From Malaya genurostris (lineage: Eukaryota; Arthropoda; Insecta; Diptera; Culicidae): DNA of 64,000 bases. The position numbers and the translations under genes were made by a program. Below, one piece after another: positions 11,715 to 24,200 of the stretch. Within the stretch, counting starts at the first letter, position 1, and each line of letters starts with the position of its first letter. A model generated the notes under the pieces. That model ran no database searches. It had not been told where the DNA came from and saw nothing but the letters and a program-made list of their open reading frames with translations. Where the stretch lies: contig NC_080571.1 in assembly GCF_030247185.1 (NCBI RefSeq), forward strand, positions 106,537,128 to 106,601,127. Reading direction: 5' to 3'.

Positions 11715-12062
11715 CAGTTCGTGCTCGCATCTCATCAGACACAGTCGACAATTGCTTACGGTCGAGACGATAGAAACAAAGACAATACAGTGTAGTGAAC
11801 AATAGAGTGTACGAAATGGGCCAAGCCTGAAACTTGACCTACAAATTCAATGTGTATTGATTTCAAGCGCTGCAAAGTTAGACCAGACAAAATGACCTCC
11901 AATCTTCGCTAGAAGGAAATGGAAGCTCCTCTCCCCCTAGAAGAAGGGTGACAACGAGATCCTACAATAAAAAAATTATATTATGTAACAAAAACATGGG
12001 TAAATCGGCCACGTAAAGCTATACGCAAATTGGCCTGAATAAAAATTGTTATAAATAAAAAA
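11715..12062 (+). mobile_element. ORF1-only retroposon, internally deleted copy
   Basis: Begins CAGTTCG with AGTCG at +28 (11743-11747), as in the longer copies at 42033 and 50620. The first codons are recognisable (GAAATGG, then AAGCCTGAAACTTG). It then skips to the 3' end: GGAAATGGAAGCTCCTCTCC, CCACGTAAAGCTATACGC, GGCCTGAATAAAAATTG. The RRM-like and zinc-knuckle coding part is lost. Confidence 0.75.
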
Positions 12063-12540
12063 AATTCGATGTAAAAACCTTTTCTTTGTTGCCTTTGAAT
12101 CGGCTGCTCGCAAATGACAAATCGCCTTCAATGTCTCTCGGTTTTAGTTCATAAGGCACCCAACTGTCTTGCTTTTGAATCGTTCCCATGGATTTTAATT
12201 GTACAGAAATTGCTTGTTGAGTCACTTCCAATGATTCTGCAAGCACTTCTTTCGTTTGACTCGAAACTCGATGGAGATTCGAATGTCTCCAACTGTTTGT
12301 CTTCGAATATATTTGGTTGTCTAGACTCTAGAGCGCGTCTTGTCTAAAAACGCAAAAATTTCCATTCTTGAAACGTCGAAACCATTCCTTACATGATTCA
12401 TCACCATAAACATCCACAAGCATTTTTTGCGCTTTAGCTGAACTTTTCTTCCAATTGAAAAAGAAATCTAGGGGAAAGGAAATTTCCACAATATTGACAC
12501 TGTAAAACAAATTCTGAGAAGTAAGAATTGTCAAGTTATT
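12049..12540 (-). pseudogene. Mariner transposase N-terminal relic
   Basis: The minus strand encodes LAESLEVTQQAISVQLKSMG, then TIQKQDSWVPYELKPRDIE, the second helix-turn-helix and linker of mariner transposases. Nearby frames at 12328-12534 (WKKSSAKAQKMLVDVYGDES, CKEWFRRFKNG) match the N-terminal HTH. No catalytic domain remains. Confidence 0.72.
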
Positions 12541-12776
12541 TGCCCTTATATGGAATGGAACTTGGTGTTGAAAAGGATGAGGGGGGGAACATGATGCTGA
12601 AAAAGGGGGAATTTGAAATGAAATAAGTATAACTGAATTGACGATATATTTATTTAATCGAACGATTCATTACTGATCCATCCAATGATTATGAATTATT
12701 TAGACATATTAAAATTTCCATAAAAAAATCTTTGGTCGGAATTTTCACTCGATTAGTGTACAGTTTGATCGGTGTT

Positions 12777-13010
12777 CGACCCGGGTTGGCGGTTCAATGC
12801 ATAGGGCGGTGATCTTACAAGCCAGTTGTCATATGTTCGAGCCCCGGCCTGAAAGGATTCATAGTGTCTCAGTAGGATCGTAGTACTAGCCATGCAATGA
12901 TTATTCTGTACGCTAAGAATCAGCTGCGAAGTCTATTGAAACAGAAAGGCCAAATTTCACAAAAGAAATGTAATGCCAAGACTTTGCTTTGTTCGGTGAT
13001 TTTGGTTTCT
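12777..13010 (+). repeat. tRNA-derived SINE, copy 1 (Feilai-like)
   Basis: A-box-like GGCGGTTCAATGCATAGGGC and B-box GTTCGAGCCCCG (about 12836) form a tRNA-related Pol III head. The body includes GTAGTACTAGCCATGCAATG and CCAAATTTCACAAAAG. Copy 2 lies 840 bp downstream in the same orientation. It resembles the mosquito SINE Feilai, a name recalled rather than aligned. Confidence 0.75.
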
Positions 13011-13619
13011 TGTTATAAATCAACAAGCTGCATCCCGTTTTCTATGCTTTTATGTTTCAAAAATCTGGTCCATTATCGGTTGGCAAAACTATTCAGTTAG
13101 GATATTTTGTTTATCGGAAAATAAATTACGCGTGTGTGAATCGATTTCTACACGATGGCGAAAGAAAACCTGACATTAATACTGACGTTAATAATCTAGC
13201 TCATTGTTTTTCGTCTTATTTTTCAAACATCATCACGTCCACTCCATTGAGGGCCCTTGCATGATTGAATCACATTCAGTAAAACCGGTCTGAACCGTTC
13301 AAAATGGTCATTATTTATCAACGAACAATAACCATTATAAACATAAAATGTTATTGTTCAATTCCTGCCAACTACGCATCCAAGGCAGCCGACGATGAAA
13401 TTCTGTGCTTTTGTAATTTTGTTTTATGAACAGCGCAGGGAAATACGGAATACTCTCATTTATGTCATGGGCTTCGGTGCAGACATCTGCGGCCCTGTTG
13501 CAGAATCTTTTTTCCTTTTCGGTAAACCAAATAATATTGAACTTTTTTTGTTCGATTTCAAAGATTTGATACGTTATTTTTGAAAATAGTTATACGTAAG
13601 AAATCAACTCTATTAAGAG
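13011..13619. other. Between the SINEs: no supported gene
   Basis: Short frames only, AT-rich; no domain seen. Confidence 0.5.
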
Positions 13620-13850
13620 GTTGGGGTTCTGGTTGACGATTCAATGCATAGGGCACTGATCCCAAAAGCCAGTTGTCGTATGTTAGAACCCCGACCTGGA
13701 AGGATTCTTAGTGTCAGTAGGATCGTAGGACTAGCAATGCAATGGTTCTATACGCTACGAATCGGCTGCGAAGTTTGTTGAAATACAAGGTTGAATTTCA
13801 CAAAAGGAAAGTAGTACCCAGGCATTGCTATATGTTTCAGATACAACAAT
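13620..13850 (+). repeat. tRNA-derived SINE, copy 2
   Basis: Matches copy 1 from GGTTGACGATTCAATGCATA through GGATCGTAGGACTAGC to the CACAAAAGGAAAG tail. Its B box is decayed to GTTAGAACCCCG, so Pol III activity is unlikely. Confidence 0.75.
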
Positions 13851-14521
13851 TTAACAAACATGTTTTGAAACTTTTCAAAAAATACAAAAATACGAACATT
13901 TTGCGTAATAAATTGAAATGTTTGATTTCATTTGAATTTTTTACATGTTATACTTTGGTCGTCGCCATCATTTTACTTACAGTATCATGAAAAATGCAAT
14001 TAATCCAAATTTTCGTTACCATTCGGCATGAATGTATTTATTTTATATTTATTTATCTTTTTTTATAATAAATAGTTTTAGAAATCGCTCAAACTAAACA
14101 AATAATTTTCTAATTGCGGAAAGGCATGTCAGTTTTATTCGTATTCACGTCATTCCGCTATGTATGTGACATTACCAATCCGATTTTTTTCCTGAGCATT
14201 CTTGGATACCCAAATCTTAATTAGATTCTAGAGCTTGGTTTCTACTTAACCATCCAATTCCGTAATGTACATTTAATAATATTCGATTCACTGAAGTATG
14301 TTGGATTGTTTTGTATACGTATAAATAAAAATCTGCGTTATACCAAAAACTTAAGCGTAACTAAATCGAAATTTGCGTTATTTCAAATAAAACGCGAAAA
14401 TAAAGTAACGTAAACTAAATCCGCGTGAATTAAGTTCGGTTTCTATGTAGTAGATCATGCTCAATGTGCAACTGAAACCGACTTAGAGCATGAAATGATT
14501 GAGCTCAGATACTATAAGAAC
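13851..14521. other. No supported gene
   Basis: AT-rich. Words near 14125-14170 (ATTCGTATTCACGTCATTCC) relate it weakly to the dispersed repeat at 6610-6757. Confidence 0.5.
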
Positions 14522-14684
14522 TAAAGCTTGCTTCATTTAGAATTGGAACAAAATTTTGCTCATATTGTGGCGCTCCTGGTGGACGGATTTGGAAGTTCTT
14601 GGCGCCCACGTGTCGGGAATTTTGTCAGCTTCTCGTGTGATTTTTGAGATTCCTCAAATCGACTGTACTTTGTAAACAATCAAC

Positions 14685-15247
14685 ATGGAAGCCGAAAGAA
14701 GGGAAAAAATTGTGCACAGTTATTTGGAAAATCCATTGGGGTCTGCATCTAGGTTAACTAAACAGCTGAAATTGTCCAGAAATACCATATGGCGCGTTAT
14801 CAAACGGTATAAGGAAACATTGACGACGATTCGGAAGTCTCAAGCCAACCGTCGGAGTAGAACTGTCGACCGGAAACTGCGTGGTAAGATTTTGAAGGCG
14901 ATTAAGAGAAATCCTAATCTGTCGGACCGTGATTTAGCCAGAAAAATCGCTGCTGTCCATAGTACCGTGAGAAGAACTCGACTCCGGGAAGGAATCAAAT
15001 CGTATCGAGCTAGCAAACAGCCAAACCATAAAACATAATAGTGTGGTCAAAATTCGTACTCGGAAACTATATGACTCGGAAACTATATGACCGAGTTCGA
15101 CGGGTGTCTTCTGATGGACGATGAAACCTATGTCAAGGCTGACTTCGAGCAAATCCCAGGTCAAAAATTTTACTTTGCAACGGCTCGGGGGGATGTTCCA
15201 GCCAAATTTAAATTTGTTTTTGCCGACAAATTCGCAAGAAAATTTTT
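14685..15247 (+). pseudogene. ITmD37E transposase, 5' part
   Basis: From ATG 14685 it encodes the paired HTH domain: EAERREKIVHSYLENPLGSA, LSRNTIWRVIKRYKETL, then NPNLSDRDLARKI. A stop at 15036-15038 follows a frame disruption that includes a tandem 16-bp duplication (ACTCGGAAACTATATG at 15058 and 15074). The first catalytic aspartate block CLLMDDETYVKAD follows at about 15103, then reads toward DKFARKF, where element X interrupts the gene. Confidence 0.85.
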
Positions 15248-15792
15248 TGTATTATATTATATTATATTATAGGATTTATTATGAGTAGTACTACGTACCT
15301 CTGCGCAAAATATAAATTTGATTTCCTTATAAGTTATTATTTTTAAAGTAATCTTCTAACTAAATATCAAGGTCGTCACAAGGTGAGCTTGGTCCTCACT
15401 GGTTCCTGTTTCATGCCTACATACACGTGTGTCTGTGGTGACAATTGGTCGATGGAATGCGTTGATGGTAGAATGAGAGGATGAGAAATGACATATAAAT
15501 TCAAGTAATAGAATATCATAGCATATCGCAACATATCATTTTATTCATTCTATTATTTAGTATATATTTCATTGTACTATAATATATTGTTTTTTATTAT
15601 TATTTTCATTATTATATTTATTGTTATTATTATTAATTTGTCATCAATAATAATAACATATATTATTTTTATAGATGTGTATATTATTATTGTTATTAGA
15701 ACAGAAATATTCTACTTCCTGCAGTATTGCGAAGATAGAAGAGCATAACTGACACTCTACATTAACTGTTATTTTATATATTGTTTTATAAT

Positions 15793-18700
15793 TTTTTTCC
15801 ATAAATACGTTTATTTCTTAAGGCAGTTTACATAAGTTTTTCTTCGCCGTAGCATCACTTTTACATAACATTCTTATCCTAATTTAATTCTAACATAGTC
15901 ACAACGTTTTGAATTTATTAAAACATATTCTCTTATAGCTTAAATATCATCTTAGGTAACTCGTCATTAATTATGAAATCTACTCGGAAATATTATTTGA
16001 ACCAAACGATTAACTTCTATAAATTATAAAATAAGCTGTTATTTTCAGACATTTTGTTGATAATTTCATAAACTGTTTCGAGTTTGTTTGTATCATTACA
16101 TAATTTTTATTCTAATTTAGCTATTGGTTGAACTCATGGACGCAGCTGGGATCAGAACTAAGTCTTAAAAGGGGCCTTTATTAAATTGAAACTCCAATTT
16201 TCTTTATGAAATGATAAATAAGTTTCATGTATGAAAGGTCACGACAAGCAAGAATGTCTCGAACTGGGATATTGGATAGTTTACCTTGGGTACGCAAAGA
16301 ATTTATTAGTTGAGATCTGACATCACGATACTCCACGCATGTCCAAACGACATGATCAATATCCCGATATCCTTCTCCGCAAGCGCAATGATTAGTCTCG
16401 GAGAGCCCAATTCGAAGGAGATGTGCATCTAACGTGTAGTGATTGGACATGAGTCTGGACATCACACGAATGAAATCCCTACTCACATCCAGTCCCCTGA
16501 ACCATGCCTTTGTCGATATTTTCGGAATAATTGAGTGCATCCACCGACCCAGATCATCTCTATCCCAAGATGCTTGCCAGCTGGCAAGTGTTCTCTGGCG
16601 AGACGAACTATAGAATTCGTTGAAAGCAATCGGTCGCTCATAAATTTCACCCTCAATAGCACCACGTTTGGCTAAATTATCGGCTCTTTCATTGCCTGGA
16701 ATGGAGCAATGAGCCGGGACCCAGACTATAGTGATTAGATAATTATTATTCAATATGTCGTTCAGACACTGTTTTATTTTACCCAAGAAAAACGGTTCAT
16801 TTTTGCCAGCAGCGATTGAGCGAATGGCTTCAATTGCACTCAGACTATCTGTGAAGAGGAAATAATGGTTTGGAGATAATGTGACGATTACACTCAAACT
16901 ATAATGAACTGCTGCTAGCTCTGCTATATAAACAGATGCAGGTTCTTGAAGCCTAAATGAGGCCGAAACATTATTGTTGAACATACCAAACCCTGTCGCT
17001 TCTTCAATTCGCGATCCGTCCGTGTAAAACATTTTCTCAGAGTCAATATGCCTGAACTTACTTAAAAATATTTTTGGGATTTCCGTCGAGCGTAGATGAT
17101 CCGGGATTCCGCGCACTTCACGCTGCATGGATGTATCGAAAAATAAAGTTGAGTCAGGGGCACTTAGGATGCTGACACGGATAGGAATATATCTTGAAGG
17201 GTTGATTTCCTGTGACATATGGTTAAAATATACTGTCATAAATTTTGTTTGAGATCGAAGCTCGACTAGTCGTTCGAAATTATTAATTACCATGGGATTC
17301 AGCACCTCACATCTTATTAGCAGGCGTGATGAAAGCTCCCAAAATCGATCTTTTAATGGAAGAACTCCCGCCAGAACTTCAAGACTCATTGTATGTGTCG
17401 AGTGCATGCAGCCTAAGGCAATCCGCAAACAACGGTACTGAATTCGCTCAAGTTTGATAAAATGAGAGTTTGCAGCGGAACGAAAACAAACGCATCCATA
17501 TTCCATCACTGAAAGTATCGTTGTTTGATACAATTTTATTAGATCTTGCGGATGAGAACCCCACCAAGATCCTGTTATTGTTCGAAGAAAATTTACTCTT
17601 TGTTGGCATTTCGTTATCAGATACCTAATGTGTCCTCCCCACGTGCATTTGGAATCGAACCACACCCCGAGGTATTTAAAAGTTAAAACCTGTTGGATCA
17701 TTCTTCCCATCATATGGAGCTGAAGCTGCGCGGGATCATGCTTTCTTGAGAAGACGACTAACTCTGTTTTCTCCGCAGAGAATTCGATACCAAGATGAAC
17801 AGCCCAAAAGGACAAGTTATCTAAGGTATCTTGCAATGGTTTATGCAGATCAATAGCTTTGGGCCCAGTAACTGAAACCACGCCATCATCTGCCAATTGC
17901 CTTAGTGTACATGGGGTTACTAGACAGCTGTCAACGTCATTCACGTAAAAATTATAGAGGAGCGGACTGAGGCATGAGCCTTGCGGGAGACCCATGTAGC
18001 TAATTCTGAATGTTGCCAAATCGCCATGTGAAAAATACATGCACTTCTCTGACAAAAGGTTGTGCAAATAATTATTTATAACCGCTGGAAGTCCATGTTG
18101 GTGGAGCTTGTCTGAAAGAACATCAATGGAAACTGAATCAAATGCTCCTTTAATGTCTAAAAATACAGATGCCATTTGTTGCTTTTGAGCGAAGGCAATT
18201 TGGATGTCAGACGAAAGTAATGCAAGGCAATCATTCGTCCCTTTATTTCTACGGAAGCCAAACTGAGTATCTGACAACAAACCGTTCGTCTCGACCCAAG
18301 TGTCGAGACGTCGTAGAATAATTTTTTCGAACAATTTTCTGATGCAGGACAACATCGCAATGGGTCTATATGAGTTGTGATTGGAAGCTGGTTTCCCCGG
18401 CTTTTGAATGGCGATAACTTTCACTTGTCTCCAGTCAGGCGGAACAATATTTTGCTCAAGAAACTTGTTGAACAATTCCAACAAACGTCTTTTTGCGAGG
18501 TCGGGCAGATTCTTCACCAAGTTGAATTTAATTCTGTCCAACCCAGGGGCGTTATTGTTACAAGACAAGAGTGCTATAGAAAATTCTATCATTGAAAATG
18601 GGTTATTAATAAAACCATTATTTGGAGGAGATTCCCGTATAATGCTTTGCGTAGGAACAGAATCTGGGCAAACTTTCCTAGCAAAGTCAAATATCCATCG

Positions 18701-18905
18701 GTTCGAGTATTCATCACTCTCATTGCCCACGTTACGAGTCCTCATTCGTCTGGCCGTATTCCAAAGAGTGCTCATTGAGGTTTCTCTTGACAAACCTTCG
18801 ACAAAATGTCTCCAATAGCTACATTTCTTGGCCCGAAGTATGCTCTTGTACTTGGTTTCTAAAGTCAAGAAATTTTCAAAATTCTGAGGAGTTCCTCCTC
18901 CTCGT
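15793..18905 (-). mobile_element. I-type LINE, 5'-truncated, minus strand
   Basis: Flanked by a perfect 16-bp target duplication, TATATTGTTTTATAAT, at 15777-15792 and 18906-18921. Its 388-bp 3' UTR ends AATAAACGTATTTATGG plus an A run at 15793-15798. The 5' end is lost within ORF2, after the endonuclease domain. It is a different subfamily from the plus-strand LINE at 19270, by eye roughly three quarters identical in protein. Confidence 0.92.
16181..18905 (-). CDS. LINE ORF2 fragment: reverse transcriptase and RNase H, uninterrupted
   Basis: Open from the truncation point to the stop at 16181. It covers more than 895 residues and enters as GGTPQNFENFLTLETKYKS, so the internal ATG at 18868 is not a true start. 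RT blocks: SYRPIAMLSCIRKLFEKII, VFLDIKGAFDSVS, GLPQGSCLSPLLYNFYV and the catalytic LADDGVV. RNase H: FYTDGSR, AELAAVH, FTDSLSAIEA and HCSIPGNERADNLAK supply the acidic residues. A C-terminal CxC...H...C knuckle (CACGEGYRDIDHVVWTC) closes it. The absence of stops or shifts indicates a recent insertion. It lacks the endonuclease and ORF1, so it cannot move alone. Confidence 0.93.
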
Positions 18906-18921
18906 TATATTGTTTTATAAT

Positions 18922-19257
18922 ATATAATATTATATTGTATGACATTGTATTATATTATAGTATATTAAATTGAAATATATTATATTATATTATGTTATAT
19001 TATATCATTTTGTAATCTATTATATCTTTTTATGTTATATAATTTCATTACACTATGTTTCATTGTATTTATCAATATAAAACATTTTGCACGGTGGCGT
19101 AAAGAGGAGGGAGCACCAGGGCATCGGACGGATTGATGACTGGACGAGGGATTGTGGATAGCCAGCCCAAGTCACTTGAAGGAAACTTGTTTCCTTCTGA
19201 AGGTTTGAAATGAGTCTGACGCGCCCTTCTCAAACAAACCATCAGGCGGGTTCAAGC
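18922..19257. repeat. TATTA-rich stretch and unique part of element X
   Basis: 18922-19080 is degenerate TATTATAT sequence. 19090-19257 (GAGGAGGGAGCACCAGGG ... ACCATCAGGCGGGTTCAAGC) matches the inverse of about 47400-47600, identifying it as body of element X. Confidence 0.7.
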
Positions 19258-19269
19258 ATGTATAGCGAT

Positions 19270-19304
19270 CAGTTCCACTGTAACTATCGGGCCAATCGGA
19301 CGTG
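19270..19304 (+). promoter_or_regulatory. LINE internal promoter: Inr plus DPE
   Basis: The element starts at TCAGTT (A at 19271 = +1), with GGACGTG at exactly +28 to +34 (19298-19304), a full match to the arthropod downstream promoter element RGWCGTG. This TATA-less architecture lets a LINE transcript begin at its own first base. Confidence 0.8.
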
Positions 19305-19865
19305 ATTTCACGTTTCTCCAACAGTACGGTGAATTGTTTTATTCCGTTATCATGGTCATTCCGTATTCTATTGTCTGCATCAGTGCGGTCGAGTGAAAAT
19401 TCGAATTAATCCGTTCTCAAGGTCGATTGTGAGCTTGTGTAAAGAAGCTCTGTGTGTGGTTCCGTTAACCAGCGCCCGCTGGGCGCTGATGTTTCATTGT
19501 TTACAAATACATTAGAAACAGTGATTTTAGTGCCTGTGTCGATTGTGATCGAACATTGAAGTGAAGTGATACCGTTATTCGATACAAACTATAAACAGTT
19601 TATTTGTGCCTTTTCCTCGGTGAGGTTTTTTGCACCGTCGCACCGAACCGTTAGCTGGTACTTTGTGCTTTTCCTCGTAGAGGTTTTTTTTGGCATCAAT
19701 TGAATTGTCAATCGATCAAGAACAGGTTTTGGCGACCGCTCCTTACAATTGTACAACAAGCTAAGTATTGCTTTTTTCTTTATTCTCCCTTGATTACAGT
19801 TATCGTTACATCCCTCTTATAATTTCCCACTTGCCCAAATATAACCTCGTGCTACAGTAAGCACA

Positions 19866-21218
19866 ATGAGTCCTCCCCCTCCAGACGATGAAATGAAGGT
19901 AGATCCAAAACCGCCTGTTGTTGACAGTAATAAAACCCCCCGGATTAAGGAATATTCCGATGAACCCTCGCTATCGACCGGTCCATATGTGGTGTACTTC
20001 CGGACCAAATCCAAAGATAAAGCATTGAATTTATTGACATTATCTAAGAACCTGACGTCACATTACCCGACTGTCACACAAATAGTAAAAATGCGCTCCG
20101 ACAAACTCAGGGTCTCGTTGACCAGCTTAAAGCAGGCTAATGAGATCGTTCGAAATGAGCTCTTTACGCGGGAGTATCGCGTATACGTACCAGCCCGCGA
20201 AGTCGAAATAGACGGCGTGGTCACAGATGCAAGTTTGACTTGCGCAGATATTCTTGAGCACGGGGTTGGCGGTTTCAAAAACCCCTTACTCAAGAATCTG
20301 AAGATACTGGATTGCAAACGCTTGCATTCAGTATCGATCGCCGAGGATGGGTCAAAATCTTATCCTCAATCGAACTCGTATCGTGTGACCTTCGCTGGTT
20401 CGGCTTTGCCAAATTATGTCCTTCTGGATAGGGTTCGTCTACCCGTACGTCTCTTCGTGCCGCGGGTTATGAACTGTACTAATTGCCAGCAATTAGGACA
20501 CACAGCCTCCCATTGTGCGAATCGGCCCCGTTGTTCGAAGTGTGGAGAGCGTCATGCGGATGGGTCTTGCGGAAGAGACATTGAAAAGTGTCTCTACTGC
20601 AGTGAGGGTCCGCATGATCTCTCAGCATGTCCCACCTACAAATTGCGTGGAGATAAGCTAAAGCACTCTTTAAGGGAACGCTCCAAGCGCACATTTGCAG
20701 AAATGCTAAAGAGTGCTACACCACCAAGCCCATCTGCAAATCCCTATGCTTGCTTGTCAACAGGCGAGTGCGATTCAGACGACCCTCTCGAAGGCACATC
20801 TTCGGCCATCCCTCGTAGCAACAGGAAAAGGAGAAATATTTCCTCTCATAAGCTACCTAGTAAGGGTTCGAAGGTGGCCCTTGAGGGGCCTCCAAAAGTA
20901 ACAGCTTATGGAAGTGTTAGTAAAACATCGAAGCAAAGAATAGCTCCTGATCTAGAAAAACTGAGATCTGATAAGGAGTTTCCAACACTTCCTAAGACAA
21001 ACAAAAACTCAATTGCCCCTAAAGACCAGTCAAAGAATCAACCAAATGCTGGATTTATCAAATTTTCTGATATAGTGGACTGGATTTTTAAAACTTTCAA
21101 TATCTCTGACCCCTTGAAAGGTCTTTTGATGACCTTTGTTCCCGTAGCTGAGACGTTTTTGAAACAGTTGACTGTAAAATGGCCCCTTCTTTCAGCGATC
21201 GTATCCTTCGATGGCTAA
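19866..21218 (+). CDS. LINE ORF1 (Gag-like, three zinc knuckles)
   Basis: 450 residues, intact. It encodes the RNA-binding partner of the LINE ribonucleoprotein. The N-terminal third is acidic and proline-rich. Residues about 40-200 form the conserved Gag-like region (GPYVVYFRTKSKDKALN ... YRVTFAGSALPNYVLLDRV). Three CCHC-type knuckles follow at about residues 204-217 (CTNCQQLGHTASHC), 224-236 (CSKCGERHADGSC) and 243-256 (CLYCSEGPHDLSAC). The C-terminal part is basic and serine-rich. It overlaps ORF2 by 8 nt (ATGGCTAA), a likely stop-restart coupling. The start ATG follows an approximately 600-bp 5' UTR. Confidence 0.92.
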   Translation: MSPPPPDDEMKVDPKPPVVDSNKTPRIKEYSDEPSLSTGPYVVYFRTKSKDKALNLLTLSKNLTSHYPTVTQIVKMRSDKLRVSLTSLKQANEIVRNELFTREYRVYVPAREVEIDGVVTDASLTCADILEHGVGGFKNPLLKNLKILDCKRLHSVSIAEDGSKSYPQSNSYRVTFAGSALPNYVLLDRVRLPVRLFVPRVMNCTNCQQLGHTASHCANRPRCSKCGERHADGSCGRDIEKCLYCSEGPHDLSACPTYKLRGDKLKHSLRERSKRTFAEMLKSATPPSPSANPYACLSTGECDSDDPLEGTSSAIPRSNRKRRNISSHKLPSKGSKVALEGPPKVTAYGSVSKTSKQRIAPDLEKLRSDKEFPTLPKTNKNSIAPKDQSKNQPNAGFIKFSDIVDWIFKTFNISDPLKGLLMTFVPVAETFLKQLTVKWPLLSAIVSFDG

Positions 21219-24200
21219 TTTATCCAATGAGGTCACGGATTTGATCACTGTTTTACAATGGAATTGCAGAAGTATCATCCCAAAAATTGATTCCTTCAAA
21301 CATCTATTATATACCATAAATTGCGATGCATTTGCATTGTGCGAAACTTGGTTAACTTCTGAAATATCTCTCAGCTTCCACAGTTTTAATATTATTCGTT
21401 TGGATCGAGAAACCCCCTATGGAGGAGTACTTTTAGGAATCAAAAAGTGCTATTCCTTTTATCGAATTAACCTCCCCTCGATACCAGATATTGAAGTTGT
21501 CGCATGTCATGTTACAATCAAAGGTAAGGACCTTTGTATTGCTTCCATCTACATTCCCCCTAGAGCCTCGGTTGGGCATCAGCGGCTCAGTGATATCATA
21601 GAACTCCTTCCCGCACCAACGTTGGTTTTAGGAAACTTTAACTCACACGGTACGGGATGGGGTTGTCTTCATGACGATAACAGATCAGCTATGATCCATG
21701 ATATTTGCGACAACTTCAATATGACAATATTGAATACGGGAGAAATGACACGGATTCCTGCACCACCAGCAAGACCAAGTGCGCTGGATTTATCCCTTTG
21801 CTCGACATCGCTACGGTTGGATTGCAAGTGGAAGGTAATCCCCGATCCCCACGGTAGCGATCATCTACCTATCGTAATTTCAATCGCCAACGGATTAAGA
21901 CCATCGGAGACAATCAATGTTTCGTATGACCTCACACGAAATATTGATTGGAAATATTACGCAAATTCGATGTCTGAGAAACTGGAAACAACACAAGAAC
22001 TTCCTCCGGAGGAAGAGTACACGCTTTTGGCTGGCTTGATTCTCGACTCCGTGATTCAAGCTCAGACGAAACGTGTACCCGGCGCGAAAACTAACATCCG
22101 TCCTTCCAATCCGTGGTGGGACAAAGAGTCCTCATCACTGAACGCGGAAAGATCTTTAGCATTCAAAAAGTACAGAAAATATGGAACACCTGATAATTAT
22201 AGAAATTACGCAGCGCTAGATAAGCAAATGAAGAACTTAGTTAAAGCAAAGAAACTAGGTTACTGGCGACGGTTTGTTGACGGATTAACAAAAGAAACAT
22301 CGATGAGCACTCTTTGGAACACAGCCCGACGAATGCGCAACCAAAACATAACGAACGAAAACGAGGAATATTCTAATCGCTGGATATTCGATTTCGCTAG
22401 AAAAGTATGTCCCGATTCTGTTCCGGAACAGAAGATCTCCCGTGTCGCGACATCGAATACAAACAAAACACCGTTTTCGATGGTAGAGTTCTCACTTGCG
22501 CTCTTGTCATGTAACAATAAGGCCCCGGGGTTAGACAGAATTAAATTCAACTTGTTGAAAAATCTTCCTGACTCTGCCAAAAGGCGCTTGCTGAATTTAT
22601 TCAACAAGTTCCTTGAGGGTAATATTGTTCCACACGACTGGAGACAAGTGAGAGTTATCGCCATTCAAAAACCTGGGAAACCAGCCTCCGATCACAATTC
22701 GTATCGGCCGATTGCTATGCTTTCCTGTATCCGGAAGTTGTTCGAAAAAATGATTCTCTTCTGTCTAGACAATTGGGTCGAAACTAATGGCTTGCTTTCG
22801 GATACATAATTTGGTTTCCGCAGGGGTAAAGGAACGAACGATTGTCTTGCGTTGCTCTCAACAGAAATTCAAATGGCATTTGCTCGTAAAGAACAAATGG
22901 CATCAGTATTTCTAGACATCAAGGGGGCTTTTGATTCAGTTTCTATAAATATCCTATCTAAGAAGCTGCACCAGCATGGTCTTTCGCCGGTTTCGAACAC
23001 CTTTTTATATAATCTGTTGTCCGAGAAACACATGTATTTCGCACATGGTGATTTGTCGACAATACGATTTAGCTACATGGGTCTTCCTCAGGGCTCATGC
23101 TTAAGCCCCCTTTCATACAATTTTTACGTAAAAGATATCGATGAATATATCAACACATCTTGCACGCTAAGACAACTTGCCGACGACAGCGTTGTGTCTA
23201 TTATAGGATCCAAAACTGCCGATCTACAAGGACCATTACAAGATACACTCCACAATTTGTCCACGTGGGCTGTTCAACTTGGTATCGACTTCTCTACGGA
23301 GAAAACTGAGCTGGTTGTATTTTCAAGGAAGCGAGAACCAGCACAACTACAGCTTCAACTAAGGGGTGAAACCATAGCTCAGGTCTTCACATTCAAATAT
23401 CTCGGGGTCTGGTTCGACTCCAAAGGCACCTGGGGATGTCATATTAGGTATCTGAAACAAAAATGCCTACAGAGAATTAACTTTATTCGTACAATAACCG
23501 GATCATGGTGGGGTGCCCATCCAGGAGACCTGATCAGGCTGTACCAAACAACGATATTGTCCGTAATGGAATATGGATGCTTCTGCTTCCGATCCGCCGC
23601 GAACACCCATTTCATTAAACTGGAAAGAATTCAGTATCGTTGTTTGCGTATTGCCTTAGGTTGCATGCAGTCGACTCATACGATGAGTCTCGAAGTGCTT
23701 GCGGGCGTCTTACCGTTGAAAAATCGATTCTGGGATCTCTCATATCGATTGCTAATCCGATGCGATATCCTAAATCCGATGGTGATTGAAAACTTCGAAA
23801 GGCTTGTCGAGCTTAATTCTCAAACCCGTTTTATGGCCTTGTATTTTGATTACATGGCTCAGAATATTAGTCCTTCTTCGTTTGCTTCCAACCGTGCTCA
23901 TTTCTTGGATACTTCTGATTCTACTGTGTTTTTCGACACATCCATGAGAGAAGAGATTCATGGAATTCCGGATCACGTGCGCCCTCAAGTGGCCCCTAAT
24001 ATTTTTTATAATAAATTTAGAACAGTCAACTGTGAAAAGATGTTTTACACTGACGGATCAAACATCAACGAGTCCACAGGCTTCGGCATCTTCAATCAAA
24101 ACATCACCGCTTCGTACAAACTCAGTGATCCGGCTTCAGTTTACGTCGCAGAATTAGCTGCTATTCAGTACACCCTCGAGATCATTGAAACCTTGCCCAA

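Noticed and set aside
18377..18818. Plus-strand ORFs opposite the LINE ORF2
   Set aside because: Antisense shadows of the RT coding strand; similar shadows occur opposite 21211-24888 and 28578-30700.
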